A stretch of 14,061 nucleotides of DNA from DATHWB01 sp040905965 (GCA_040905965.1 JBBDQP010000001.1:1-14061), one strand, 5' to 3'. Shown: positions 1 through 6,768, numbered from the stretch's first letter. Numbers and translations: made by a program. The notes: generated from the sequence alone by a model not told the origin.

Positions 1-56
1 TTCGTGAGGGTGGGCGCACTGTCGGCGCCGGCCGCGTCACCAAGATCACCAAGTAA
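1..56 (+). CDS. tuf: Elongation factor Tu, C-terminal end (partial)
   Basis: Only the last 17 codons and the TAA stop (54-56) are present, reading REGGRTVGAGRVTKITK from base 3; bases 1-2 end the preceding codon. This is the conserved C-terminus of EF-Tu, the GTPase that delivers aminoacyl-tRNA to the ribosome. The extreme C-terminal strand of domain 3 is nearly invariant in bacteria, so the short fragment is diagnostic. In the usual str operon (rpsL-rpsG-fusA-tuf), tuf is the last gene. Here only two bases separate its stop from the rpsJ start, which suggests readthrough transcription into the S10 genes. The rest of the gene lies upstream of the window. Confidence 0.93.
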   Translation, partial: REGGRTVGAGRVTKITK

Positions 57-58
57 TC

Positions 59-367
59 ATGGCTGAACAGAAGATCCGGATCCGGTTGAAGGCCTACGAC
101 CACAACGTGGTCGATGAGTCGTCGCGCAAGATCGCAGAAACCGTGATCCGCACCCAGGCCAAGATCAAGGGGCCGATTCCGCTCCCGACCGAGATCCACC
201 GCTACTGCGTCATCCGCGGTCCGCACGTGGACAAGACGTCGCGTGAGCACTTCGAGATGCGGATTCACAAGCGTCTGATCGACATCCTCGAGCCCACCCC
301 GAAGACGGTCGACTCGCTCATGCGCCTCGACCTTCCCGCCGGGGTCGAGGTGGAGATCAAGCTATGA
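59..367 (+). CDS. rpsJ: 30S ribosomal protein S10 (NusE)
   Basis: 102 residues, the usual length for uS10. The opening KIRIRLKAYDHNVVDESSRK and the central KGPIPLPTEIHRYCVIRGPHV (split by one residue from the usual LPT...) are the family signature. S10 sits in the 30S head and doubles as NusE, the partner of NusB and NusG in antitermination. The ATG at 59 lies two bases after the tuf stop, and no convincing Shine-Dalgarno sequence is visible in the end of tuf, so translation is probably coupled to tuf. A 100-base spacer follows before rplC, whereas in most clusters the two genes are close. The reading frame is intact and the start is unambiguous because the conserved N-terminus follows directly. 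Confidence 0.97.
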   Translation: MAEQKIRIRLKAYDHNVVDESSRKIAETVIRTQAKIKGPIPLPTEIHRYCVIRGPHVDKTSREHFEMRIHKRLIDILEPTPKTVDSLMRLDLPAGVEVEIKL

Positions 368-467
368 GCACTGTGATCATCGCAGGGGGACGACCCCCCG
401 GCACCCCCCGAGAGTGTGGATGTGCACCGGCCGGGCACCGTGCGACCGGTGCGGTTGGAGGACAGCC
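368..467 (+). promoter_or_regulatory. Structured rpsJ-rplC spacer, possible regulatory leader
   Basis: This 100-base non-coding spacer contains two GC-rich inverted repeats. The first is GGGGG (385-389), loop ACGA, CCCCC (394-398), with a second C-tract at 404-409 that could compete for the same G-tract. The second is GCACCGG (424-430) paired with CCGGTGC (446-452) around a 15-base loop; its right arm ends four bases before the ribosome binding site GGAGG (457-461). The layout would suit control of rplC translation or an attenuator. In E. coli, L4 binds a leader upstream of rpsJ, but there is no space for that here. No promoter is evident. The regulatory role is inference from position and pairing only. 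Confidence 0.4.
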
Positions 468-1115
468 GTGACAGCAACACTCAATGCGATCGTGGGCGAG
501 AAGCTCGGGATGACCCAGATCTTCGATGCCGAGGCGCGGGCGATCCCCGTGACCGTCATCAAGGCGGGCCCCTGCTACGTCGTCCAGATCAAGACGAAGG
601 CGACGGATGGCTACGACGCCATCCAGATCTCCTTCGGCGAGATCAAGGCCAACAACGTGAACAAGCCCCAGGCGGGACATTTCTCCAAGGCCGAAGTCGC
701 TCCCGCCCGCCATCTCTTCGAGATCCGGGTGGACGACACCGAAGGCTTCGAAGTGGGCCAGGAACTCCTGCTCGCCGAGGCCTTCGAGGCCGGCACCAAG
801 GCGGACGTCACCGGCATCAGCAAGGGCAAAGGTTTCCAGGGCGTGATGAAGCGCCACAACTTCTCGGGTCAAGGCGCATCGCACGGAACGCACAAGAAGC
901 ATCGTGCGCCCGGGTCGATCGGCGCCTGCGCCACGCCTGCCCGGGTGTTCAAGGGAATGAAGATGGCCGGCCGCATGGGAAGCGATCGCACGACGATCCT
1001 CAACCTCGACGTGGTCGGAGTCGACGCCGAGCGCAACCTGCTCCTTCTGGGAGGCGCAGTTCCCGGCCCGAAGGGCGCCGTCGTCGTCGTGAGAGGAGCG
1101 GTGAAGCATGGCTGA
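468..1115 (+). CDS. rplC: 50S ribosomal protein L3
   Basis: 215 residues from the GTG at 468, a normal uL3 length. This start is preferred because GGAGG (457-461) lies six bases upstream and the protein then begins TATLNAIVGEKLGMTQIF, the conserved L3 N-terminus. An in-frame ATG at 414 would add 18 residues unlike the family and would read through the structured spacer. Family hallmarks are GISKGKGFQGVMKRHNF (about residue 110 on) and GSIGACATPARVFKGMKMAG, the loop that reaches toward the peptidyl-transferase centre. L3 is an early 23S rRNA-binding assembly initiator. The gene overlaps rplD by 8 bases. Confidence 0.95.
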   Translation: MTATLNAIVGEKLGMTQIFDAEARAIPVTVIKAGPCYVVQIKTKATDGYDAIQISFGEIKANNVNKPQAGHFSKAEVAPARHLFEIRVDDTEGFEVGQELLLAEAFEAGTKADVTGISKGKGFQGVMKRHNFSGQGASHGTHKKHRAPGSIGACATPARVFKGMKMAGRMGSDRTTILNLDVVGVDAERNLLLLGGAVPGPKGAVVVVRGAVKHG

Positions 1116-1791
1116 TTTGAAAGCACCGCTGTTTTCCGCTGACGGAACGGCCAAGGGCGAAGTGAGCCTGGACGCCGCCATCTTCGGCATCGAGCCGAAC
1201 ATGTCCGTCATGCACCAGGTCGTGACCGCCCAGCTGGCCGGTGCCCGCCGGGGAACCGCATCCACCAAGACCCGCGCCGAAGTGCGCGGTGGAGGACGCA
1301 AACCTTGGCGACAGAAGGGCCTCGGACGTGCCCGCCATGGCTCGATCCGCTCTCCGCAATGGGTGGGCGGTGGCGTCGCCCACGGCCCCAAGCCGCGCGA
1401 CTACAGCCAGCGCACCCCGAAGAAGATGAAGCGCCTGGCGCTGCGTTCGGCGCTGTCATCCCGGGCCTCCGAAGAGGCAGTGAGGGTGGTCGAGCCGATC
1501 GAATGGTCGCCGGCCAAGACCAAGCAGGCGGTTGCGCTGCTGTCGGCGATCGGCGCCGAGGGCAAGACCCTGTTGGTCCTGAACAAGACCGACGAGGCTG
1601 CCTATCGGGCGTTCCGAAACCTGCCGCAGGTCGTCATTGCCGAGCCGGGTCATATCACCACCTACGACGTCCTCTGGTCCGACCGGGTGGTCTTCACGAC
1701 CTCGACGCTGCAAGCGCTCGGTCGCACCGGCGGTTTTGCGGTCGGAGAGACCGACTTCGTCAAGGAATCCGTGGGAGGTGAGTCGGCATGA
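1108..1791 (+). CDS. rplD: 50S ribosomal protein L4
   Basis: 227 residues, typical of actinobacterial uL4. The globular core carries the long extended loop at about residues 55-99 (TRAEVRGGGRKPWRQKGLGR and then RHGSIRSPQWVGGGVAHGPK), which lines the nascent-peptide exit tunnel near the macrolide site. In E. coli, L4 also represses its own operon by binding the S10 leader. Whether that operates here is unknown, since the region upstream of rpsJ has no leader. The ATG at 1108 is preceded by GAGAGGAG (1091-1098) and overlaps the end of rplC by 8 bases, so the two are probably translationally coupled. The gene overlaps rplW by ATGA. Confidence 0.96.
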   Translation: MADLKAPLFSADGTAKGEVSLDAAIFGIEPNMSVMHQVVTAQLAGARRGTASTKTRAEVRGGGRKPWRQKGLGRARHGSIRSPQWVGGGVAHGPKPRDYSQRTPKKMKRLALRSALSSRASEEAVRVVEPIEWSPAKTKQAVALLSAIGAEGKTLLVLNKTDEAAYRAFRNLPQVVIAEPGHITTYDVLWSDRVVFTTSTLQALGRTGGFAVGETDFVKESVGGESA

Positions 1792-2075
1792 AGAACCCGC
1801 GCGACATCATCCTCTCGCCGGTCGTATCGGAGAAGTCCTACGACCTCATCGAGCACAACAACACCTACACCTTCGTCGTTGACCCACGGGCCAACAAGAC
1901 GGAGATCAGGCAGGCGGTCCAGTCGATCTTCGGCGTGACCGTCACCCGTGTGAACACCCAGAACCGCAAGGGCAAGGTCAAGCGGACCGGGTACGTCACG
2001 GGCAAACGCAAGGACATCAAGCGAGCGTTGGTCACGCTCGCCGCTGGCGACGAAATCGACCTGTTCGGAGTCTGA
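1788..2075 (+). CDS. rplW: 50S ribosomal protein L23
   Basis: 95 residues, the usual uL23 size. The N-terminal NPRDIILSPVVSEKSYDLIE and the following YTFVVDPRANKTEIRQAVQSIFGV are characteristic. L23 sits at the mouth of the exit tunnel and is the docking site for trigger factor and SRP. The C-terminal part NRKGKVKRTGYVTGKRKDIKRA is the rRNA-binding arm. The ATG at 1788 overlaps the rplD stop (ATGA), with GGGAGG at 1773-1778 serving as a ribosome binding site inside rplD. The gene ends one base before the rplB start. Confidence 0.96.
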   Translation: MKNPRDIILSPVVSEKSYDLIEHNNTYTFVVDPRANKTEIRQAVQSIFGVTVTRVNTQNRKGKVKRTGYVTGKRKDIKRALVTLAAGDEIDLFGV

Positions 2076-2076
2076 G

Positions 2077-2910
2077 ATGGCAGTCAAGAAACGAAAGCCC
2101 ACGAGTCCGGGCCGTCGATTCCAGACGGTCTCCGACTTCGCGGATATCACCAAGTCCGAGCCGGAGAAGACCCTGCTCGAGTCGAAGTCCAAGACCGGCG
2201 GACGGAACGTCTCCGGCAAGACCACGTCGCGCCATCGCGGCGGCGGTCACAAGCAGAAGTATCGCGTCATCGACTTCAAGCGGACGAAGGACGGCGTGCC
2301 GGCGAAAGTGGCGGGGATCGAATACGACCCCAATCGCAACGCCCGCATCGCGCTGCTCCACTACGTGGACGGCGAAAAGCGCTACATCCTCGCTCCGATC
2401 GGCGTCAAGCCGGGGGACATGCTGGAGTCGGGTCCGAAGGCGGACATCCGGCCCGGCAACGCGCTGCCCATGCGCAACATCCCGGCGGGTACCACCGTCC
2501 ACGCCATCGAGATGCGCCCCGGCGGCGGCGCCAAGATGGGGCGTTCGGCCGGTGCGGCGGTGCAACTCATGTCGAAGGAGAGCGACAAGGCGCTGTTGCG
2601 TCTGCCCTCCGGCGAGATGAGAACGGTTTCCCTCGATTGCCGCGCAACGGTGGGTCAGGTCGGCAACACCGAGGCAGAACTGATCAGCCTCGGCAAGGCC
2701 GGTCGCAACCGCTGGAAGGGCGTGCGCCCGCAGACGCGTGGCGTCGCCATGAACCCAGTCGACCACCCGCTCGGTGGTGGCGAGGGCAAGTCGGCCGGTG
2801 GCCGTCACCCGGTGAGCCCCTGGGGCAAGCCGGAAGGTCGCACCAGGTCCAAGAAGAAGCAGTCCAACCGCGACATCGTGCGTCGTCGCAACTCGAAGGG
2901 TCGGAGGTAA
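2077..2910 (+). CDS. rplB: 50S ribosomal protein L2
   Basis: 277 residues, full-length uL2, an RNA-binding protein essential for subunit association and peptidyl transfer. Landmarks in order: KPTSPGRRF (7-15), the OB-fold segment TTSRHRGGGHKQKYRVIDFK (49-68), EYDPNRNARIAL (82-93), RYILAP (102-107), PGNALPMRNIP (126-136), and the C-terminal loop RGVAMNPVDHPLGGGEG (221-237). The His thought to matter for catalysis (His229 of mature E. coli L2) is kept as His230. The second His of the usual DHPHGGG motif is Leu232 (codon CTC at 2770-2772). The start has GGAG at 2067-2070, and the rplW stop is one base upstream. The C-terminal GGRHPVSPWGKPEGRTR is actinobacterial in style. Confidence 0.97.
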   Translation: MAVKKRKPTSPGRRFQTVSDFADITKSEPEKTLLESKSKTGGRNVSGKTTSRHRGGGHKQKYRVIDFKRTKDGVPAKVAGIEYDPNRNARIALLHYVDGEKRYILAPIGVKPGDMLESGPKADIRPGNALPMRNIPAGTTVHAIEMRPGGGAKMGRSAGAAVQLMSKESDKALLRLPSGEMRTVSLDCRATVGQVGNTEAELISLGKAGRNRWKGVRPQTRGVAMNPVDHPLGGGEGKSAGGRHPVSPWGKPEGRTRSKKKQSNRDIVRRRNSKGRR

Positions 2911-2913
2911 CCC

Positions 2914-3195
2914 ATGGCTCGAAGCCTGAAGAAGGGGCCCTTCGTCGACGACCACTTGGTCGAAAAGATCGAAGAGCTCAACAGCGCCAATCAGAAGAAG
3001 GTCGTCCGCACATGGAGCCGACGCTCCACGATCGTGCCCGACATGATCGGCCACACGATCGCCGTCCACGACGGCCGCAAGCACGTGCCCGTGTACATCA
3101 CCGAGTCGATGGTCGGGCACAAGCTCGGCGAGTTTGCTCCCACCCGGACCTTCCGCGGCCACGTGGCCAAGAGGGAGAAGGGGATCCAGCGCTGA
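2914..3195 (+). CDS. rpsS: 30S ribosomal protein S19
   Basis: 93 residues, the standard uS19 length. MARSLKKGPFVDDHLVEKI at the N-terminus and VYITESMVGHKLGEFAPTRT followed by FRGH near the C-terminus are the family signature. S19 binds with S13 in the head of the 30S subunit close to the A-site tRNA. The ATG at 2914 lies three bases after the rplB stop and is served by GGAGG at 2903-2907, which is embedded in the last rplB codons. The stop overlaps the rplV start by one base (TGATG at 3193-3197). Nothing is unusual in the sequence. Confidence 0.97.
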   Translation: MARSLKKGPFVDDHLVEKIEELNSANQKKVVRTWSRRSTIVPDMIGHTIAVHDGRKHVPVYITESMVGHKLGEFAPTRTFRGHVAKREKGIQR

Positions 3196-3539
3196 TGGAA
3201 GTCAAAGCACAGGCCAAGTACATCCGTCAGTCGCCGTACAAGGTTCGCCTGGTGCTGGACCTCGTGCGGGGCCTCCCCGTGGGAGACGCCAAGGCGGTTC
3301 TCGCCCACGCCAATCGGCGGGCGGCCGAGCCGGTCGTCAAGGTGCTGAACTCGGCGGTGGCCAACGCGGAACACAACCACGCTCTCGATGTCGACGATCT
3401 CTTCATCGTCAAGGCATTCGCCGACGAGGGACCGACGCTCAAGCGGTTCCGTCCGCGGGCGAGAGGGCGTGCCACCAAGATCAACAAGAGGACGAGCCAC
3501 ATCACGATCGTGGTGGGAGAGAACGGGGAGGTGAGCTGA
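3195..3539 (+). CDS. rplV: 50S ribosomal protein L22
   Basis: 114 residues, the normal uL22 size. It begins MEVKAQAKYIRQSPYKVRLV and has the core VLNSAVANAEHNHALDVDDL. The segment GPTLKRFRPRARGRATKINK carries the beta-hairpin that lines the exit tunnel opposite L4, where macrolide-resistance changes are known in other bacteria. The ATG at 3195 shares its A with the rpsS TGA, and the GGGGA at 3180-3184 is a moderate ribosome binding site. An ATG further upstream in the same frame would give an unrelated 186-residue extension read out of frame through rplB and rpsS, so it is not used. The stop overlaps rpsC by one base. Confidence 0.97.
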   Translation: MEVKAQAKYIRQSPYKVRLVLDLVRGLPVGDAKAVLAHANRRAAEPVVKVLNSAVANAEHNHALDVDDLFIVKAFADEGPTLKRFRPRARGRATKINKRTSHITIVVGENGEVS

Positions 3540-4642
3540 TGGGCCAGAAGGTACATCCATATTCCTTCCGTATCGGCATCGTCAACGACTGGAAGTCGAA
3601 GTGGTACTCCGACAAGGACTACGTCGAACTCGTCAACGAGGACTGGAAGATCCGCGACTACCTGCGCGGTGAACTGCGTCGTGGGGCGGTGTCACGCATC
3701 GACATCGAACGCACCAGGGACCGGGTCGTCGTCGAGATCGCAACTGCTCGCCCCGGTGTCGTCATCGGCCGCCGCGGCTCCGAGGCCGAACGTCTCCGCG
3801 GTGGTCTCGAAGCGATCGCCTCCAAGCCGGTGAAGCTCAACATCGTCGAGATCAAGGACGCCGACACCGACGCCCAACTGCTCTCCCAGGGAATCGCCGA
3901 CCAACTCGAGAACCGGGTGGCGTTCCGCCGTGCGATGAAGCGTGCTGTCCAGACCGCCATGAAGGCCGGCGCCGAAGGCGTGCGGGTCGAAGCCAAGGGC
4001 CGCCTCGGTGGAGCCGACATGGGTCGCCGCGAGTGGTACCGAGAGGGCCGGGTGCCGCTGCACACGCTGCGGGCCGACATCGATTTCGGTGTCGCCACCG
4101 CGCGCACCACCGTCGGAGCGATCGGCATCAAGGTCTGGGTGTACAAGGGTGAAGTCGTGAACCGCTCGGCCAACGCCGAGAAGATCGCGGCCGAGGCCGC
4201 CCTCGCCACCGGCGGTCGCGCACGCGGCCAGCGGTCGGCGTCGGTCAAGTCCCGTGCCGAACATGCCGCCGAGGGTGAGGCCCGCCAGCCGCGTCTCATC
4301 GAAGCCGGCGGAGGGAAGCGTCTCGTCGAAGCCGCCGATCCGGAGAAGCCGGGCCGTCGCCTCATCGAGGCCGGCGGCGGCAAGCGCCGGGTCGATGCCG
4401 AGGAAGCCGAGGCCGAGTACAAGGCCGAGAAGATGGCCGTCGACACCGACGAGTCGGTCCTCGACGCCGCGCTGCCCGAACCGGTCGAGATCGACGAGAT
4501 CGACGCAGAAGGTGTCGAAGTCGTGACCGCCGAGTCCACGGCGAAGGCCGAGGAGACTCCAGTGGCAGACGAACCTGTCGTCGAAGCGGCTGACACCACA
4601 GAAGAGATCGCGGCAGACGACACGGGCACCGAGGAGGAATGA
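3539..4642 (+). CDS. rpsC: 30S ribosomal protein S3 with a long C-terminal extension
   Basis: 367 residues, against roughly 210-280 in most bacteria. Residues 1-207 are ordinary uS3: MGQKVHPYSFRIGI, a KH domain with GRRG at 77-80, and the C-terminal domain with GRLGGADMGRREWYREGRVP, ending in GIKVWVYKGEVV. S3 lies at the mRNA entry tunnel and takes part in helicase activity. Residues about 208-367 form a low-complexity tail. It is first basic and Ala/Arg-rich, with RLIEAGGGKR repeated at 252-261 and 274-283, and then strongly acidic from about residue 285 to the final EEE. The tail reads in frame with no frameshift and is probably disordered. GGAGG at 3527-3531 serves the start, which overlaps rplV by one base. 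Confidence 0.96.
   Translation: MGQKVHPYSFRIGIVNDWKSKWYSDKDYVELVNEDWKIRDYLRGELRRGAVSRIDIERTRDRVVVEIATARPGVVIGRRGSEAERLRGGLEAIASKPVKLNIVEIKDADTDAQLLSQGIADQLENRVAFRRAMKRAVQTAMKAGAEGVRVEAKGRLGGADMGRREWYREGRVPLHTLRADIDFGVATARTTVGAIGIKVWVYKGEVVNRSANAEKIAAEAALATGGRARGQRSASVKSRAEHAAEGEARQPRLIEAGGGKRLVEAADPEKPGRRLIEAGGGKRRVDAEEAEAEYKAEKMAVDTDESVLDAALPEPVEIDEIDAEGVEVVTAESTAKAEETPVADEPVVEAADTTEEIAADDTGTEEE
4292..4387 (+). repeat. Internal tandem-like repeat in the rpsC tail
   Basis: Two copies of the peptide RLIEAGGGKR (bases 4292-4321 and 4358-4387) lie 66 bases apart start to start. Each is followed by a similar R/L-V-E/D-A segment. The DNA copies differ at synonymous sites (for example gaagccggcggaggg against gaggccggcggcggc), so the duplication is not recent or the protein sequence is under selection. 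The function is unknown; it lies in the predicted disordered extension of S3. Confidence 0.8.
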
Positions 4643-4643
4643 C

Positions 4644-5057
4644 ATGTTGATGCCAAAACGTGTCAAGCACCGCAAGGAGCACCGTGGACGTCGACGTGGT
4701 CCCGCCAAGGGCGGAACCACCGTGTCGTTCGGCGAGTACGGCTTGCAGGCGACCACCGAAGGGTGGGTGACCGCCCGTCAGATCGAGTCCGCTCGTATCG
4801 CCATCACAAGGGCCGTCAAGCGTGGTGGAAAGGTGTGGATCAACATCTTCCCGCACAAGCCGGTGACCCAAAAGCCGGCCGAAACCCGTATGGGCTCGGG
4901 CAAGGGCAGCCCCGAGTTCTGGGTGGCGGTCGTCAGGCCCGGTCGCGTGATGTTCGAACTCGCCGGTGTCAGCGAAGAGCTGGCTCGCGAGGCGATGCGC
5001 AAGGCCGGTCACAAGCTCCCGGTCCAGACCCGATTCGTGAAGCGAGACGAACTGTGA
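4644..5057 (+). CDS. rplP: 50S ribosomal protein L16
   Basis: 137 residues, typical uL16. The MLMPKRVKHRKEHRGRRRG N-terminus fixes the start at the ATG at 4644 rather than the internal ATG at 4650, and GAGGAGGAA at 4631-4639 is a strong ribosome binding site. FGEYGLQATTEGWVTARQIE and KPAETRMGSGKGSPEFWVAV are the family signatures. L16 organises the A-site side of the large subunit and is a late assembly protein. The gap to rpsC is one base. The gene overlaps the rpmC start by GTGA. Confidence 0.97.
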   Translation: MLMPKRVKHRKEHRGRRRGPAKGGTTVSFGEYGLQATTEGWVTARQIESARIAITRAVKRGGKVWINIFPHKPVTQKPAETRMGSGKGSPEFWVAVVRPGRVMFELAGVSEELAREAMRKAGHKLPVQTRFVKRDEL

Positions 5058-5278
5058 GCGCCGCACTCAACGAACTCAGCCATGTCGAGTTGGAGGAGAA
5101 GCTGGACGAGGCGAAGGAAGAACTGTTCAACCTTCGCTTTCAGCTCGCAACCAACCAGTTGGACAACACCGCACGGATCAAAGCCGTGAAGAAGGAAATC
5201 GCCCGGATTCTCACCGAGATGAGAAACCAGGAGATCGAAGCGTGGCGTGCTCAGCAGGCCGCAGAAGGAGAAGCGTGA
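5054..5278 (+). CDS. rpmC: 50S ribosomal protein L29
   Basis: 74 residues from a GTG at 5054 that overlaps the rplP stop (GTGA). The protein is two helices, with the uL29 core LEEKLDEAKEELFNLRFQLA and TARIKAVKKEIARILTEMRN. L29 sits beside L23 at the tunnel exit. The C-terminus after residue 60 (EIEAWRAQQAAEGEA) is slightly longer than in the shortest homologues, as is common in Actinobacteria. An open frame extends upstream within rplP, but the conserved protein starts here. No strong Shine-Dalgarno is visible, consistent with coupling to rplP. The stop overlaps the rpsQ start. Confidence 0.95.
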   Translation: MSAALNELSHVELEEKLDEAKEELFNLRFQLATNQLDNTARIKAVKKEIARILTEMRNQEIEAWRAQQAAEGEA

Positions 5279-5535
5279 TGGAGGAGCGAACTCGACGCAA
5301 GGTGCGCGTCGGCGTTGTGATCTCTGACGCGCGTGAGAAGACCGTGACTGTCGAAGTGCCGGTGTCGTTCAAGCATCCCCGCTACGACAAGATCGTCCGT
5401 CGCAGCTCCAAGTTCCACGCGCACGACGAAACCAACGACGCCCATGTCGGCGACACCGTTCGGATCATGGAGACCAAGCCGCTGAGCAAGCAGAAGCGCT
5501 GGCGCGTGGTCGAAGTGGTGGAGCGCGCCAGATGA
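5278..5535 (+). CDS. rpsQ: 30S ribosomal protein S17
   Basis: 85 residues, standard uS17 size, with an OB fold. RKVRVGVVISDAREKTVTVE and the following VSFKHPRYDKIVRRSSKFHAHDE are the family pattern, ending in GDTVRIMETKPLSKQKRWRVVE. S17 is a primary 16S rRNA binder in the 30S body. The ATG at 5278 shares a base with the rpmC stop, and AAGGAG at 5265-5270 lies seven bases upstream. A GTG at 5275 in the same frame would add only one residue. A further upstream ATG at 5242 would add 12 non-conserved residues and is rejected. The gene overlaps rplN by ATGA. Confidence 0.95.
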   Translation: MEERTRRKVRVGVVISDAREKTVTVEVPVSFKHPRYDKIVRRSSKFHAHDETNDAHVGDTVRIMETKPLSKQKRWRVVEVVERAR

Positions 5536-5900
5536 TCCAGACAGAGAGCCGCCTAAAGGTGGCAGACAATTCAGGGGCGCGCGAGGTGCTCTGCATCCGG
5601 GTGCTCGGTGGCAGCCGTCGTCGCTACGCGACGCTGGGCGATGTCATCGTCGGCGCCGTCAAGGAAGCGACCCCCGGTGGAAACGTCAAGAAGGGCGAGG
5701 TCGTCAAAGCGGTCGTCGTCCGGACCACCAAGGAGCGCCGTCGGTCCGACGGCACCTACATCCGGTTCGACGACAACGCCTGTGTGATCATCGACGCCAA
5801 CAGCCAGCCGCGCGGGACCCGAATCTTCGGGCCTGTCGCCCGTGAGCTGCGCGACCGGAAGTTCATGCGGATCGTCTCCCTTGCCCCGGAGGTGCTCTGA
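5532..5900 (+). CDS. rplN: 50S ribosomal protein L14
   Basis: 122 residues, exactly the usual uL14 length. It starts MIQTESRLKVADNSGAREVL and contains GDVIVGAVKEATPGGNVKKG, FDDNACVIIDANSQPRGTRI and FGPVARELRDRKFMRIVSLA. L14 lies on the subunit interface, where it contacts h14 of the 30S subunit and is the target of the silencing factor RsfS. The ATG at 5532 overlaps the rpsQ stop (ATGA), with TGGAG just upstream. In E. coli this gene begins the separate spc operon, but here there is no gap and therefore no room for a promoter between S10 and spc genes. Confidence 0.98.
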   Translation: MIQTESRLKVADNSGAREVLCIRVLGGSRRRYATLGDVIVGAVKEATPGGNVKKGEVVKAVVVRTTKERRRSDGTYIRFDDNACVIIDANSQPRGTRIFGPVARELRDRKFMRIVSLAPEVL

Positions 5901-6208
5901 TGAAACTCAAGACTGGTGACAGGGTGATGGTCATCTCCGGCAAGGACGCCGGTACCGAATCCCGAATCGAGCGGGTCTACCCGGACGCCGACAAGGTGCT
6001 CGTGGAAGGCGTCAACGTGGCCAAGCGTCACACTCGATCCAACCCTCAGCAGCCGAACAGCGGCGGGATCGTCGACAAGGACATGCCCATTCACGTTTCG
6101 AACGTGATGATCATGTGCAAGGCGTGCGGCCCGACCCGCATCGGCGCGAAGGTCGACCCCAAGAAGGGCAAGATCCGCGTCTGCGTGAAGTGCGGGGGTG
6201 AGCTGTGA
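5900..6208 (+). CDS. rplX: 50S ribosomal protein L24 with four-cysteine zinc-type motif
   Basis: 102 residues, the usual uL24. It has a KOW motif near the N-terminus (GDRVMVISGKDAGTESRIER), then VNVAKRHTRSN and the PIHVSNVMI segment. Cys73, Cys76, Cys95 and Cys98 form CXXC-18-CXXC, the zinc-binding (C+) version of the family; some bacteria lack these cysteines. L24 is an assembly initiator near the exit tunnel. GGAGG at 5888-5892 serves the start, which overlaps the rplN stop by one base. The stop overlaps the rplE GTG. Confidence 0.96.
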   Translation: MKLKTGDRVMVISGKDAGTESRIERVYPDADKVLVEGVNVAKRHTRSNPQQPNSGGIVDKDMPIHVSNVMIMCKACGPTRIGAKVDPKKGKIRVCVKCGGEL

Positions 6209-6768
6209 GCGACATGCCGCGCCTCAAGGCCCGCTACAACACCGAGATCGCACCGGCGCTCAAAGAGGAGTTGGGTCTCGCCAACGTCATGGAGATCCCG
6301 CGTTTCTCCAAGATCGTCGTGAACATGGGTGTCGGCGACGCCCTCACCGACAAGAAGCGCATCGACGACGCCACCAACGAGCTGGCGATCATCACCGGTC
6401 AGCAGCCGAAGGTGAACAAGGCTCGCAAGTCGATCGCCGGCTTCAAGCTGCGCGAAGGTGTGGCCGTCGGCGTGTCTGTGACGATGCGGGGCGACCGGAT
6501 GTGGGAGTTCTTCGATCGCCTGCTGGCGATCGCCATCCCCCGGATCAGGGACTTCCGCGGGCTGAACCCGGATTCCTTCGACGGACGAGGCAACTACACT
6601 TTCGGACTCACCGAGCAGTTGGTGTTCCCCGAGATCTCCTTCGACCAGGTCACGGCGACTCGCGGGATGGATATCACCATCTGCACGACCACCAACGACG
6701 ACGAGGCAGCCCGTGCCCTTCTGGCCGCCTTCGGGTTCCCATTCCGCAAGCAGGGCGCCCAGGTCTAG
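6205..6768 (+). CDS. rplE: 50S ribosomal protein L5
   Basis: 187 residues, typical uL5, a 5S rRNA-binding protein of the central protuberance that contacts P-site tRNA and S13. Signatures are IPRFSKIVVNMGVGDALTDK, GFKLREGVAVGVSVTMRG, FDRLLAIAIPRIRDFRG (with LNP following) and FDGRGNYTFGLTEQLVFPEI. The GTG at 6205 (GTGA overlap with rplX, G-rich tract at 6194-6198) is chosen. An ATG at 6214 three codons later is an equally possible start, because the first residues are not conserved. The gene ends in TAG, whose bases form part of the rpsZ ribosome binding site. Confidence 0.95.
   Translation: MSDMPRLKARYNTEIAPALKEELGLANVMEIPRFSKIVVNMGVGDALTDKKRIDDATNELAIITGQQPKVNKARKSIAGFKLREGVAVGVSVTMRGDRMWEFFDRLLAIAIPRIRDFRGLNPDSFDGRGNYTFGLTEQLVFPEISFDQVTATRGMDITICTTTNDDEAARALLAAFGFPFRKQGAQV

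Noticed and set aside
414..467. N-terminally extended L3 starting at the ATG at 414
   Set aside because: The extension has no similarity to L3, lacks a ribosome binding site, and a GTG at 468 with GGAGG six bases upstream gives the conserved start.
357..1391. Antisense frames of 344 and (2032-3162) 376 codons under the ribosomal genes
   Set aside because: Same GC-bias artefact; opposite strand to well-defined rplC/rplD and rplB/rpsS/rplV.
4140..4642. Frameshift or gene fusion as the origin of the long S3 tail
   Set aside because: The frame is continuous with the same codon bias, the stop is next to a strong rplP ribosome binding site, and no known domain is present in the tail.
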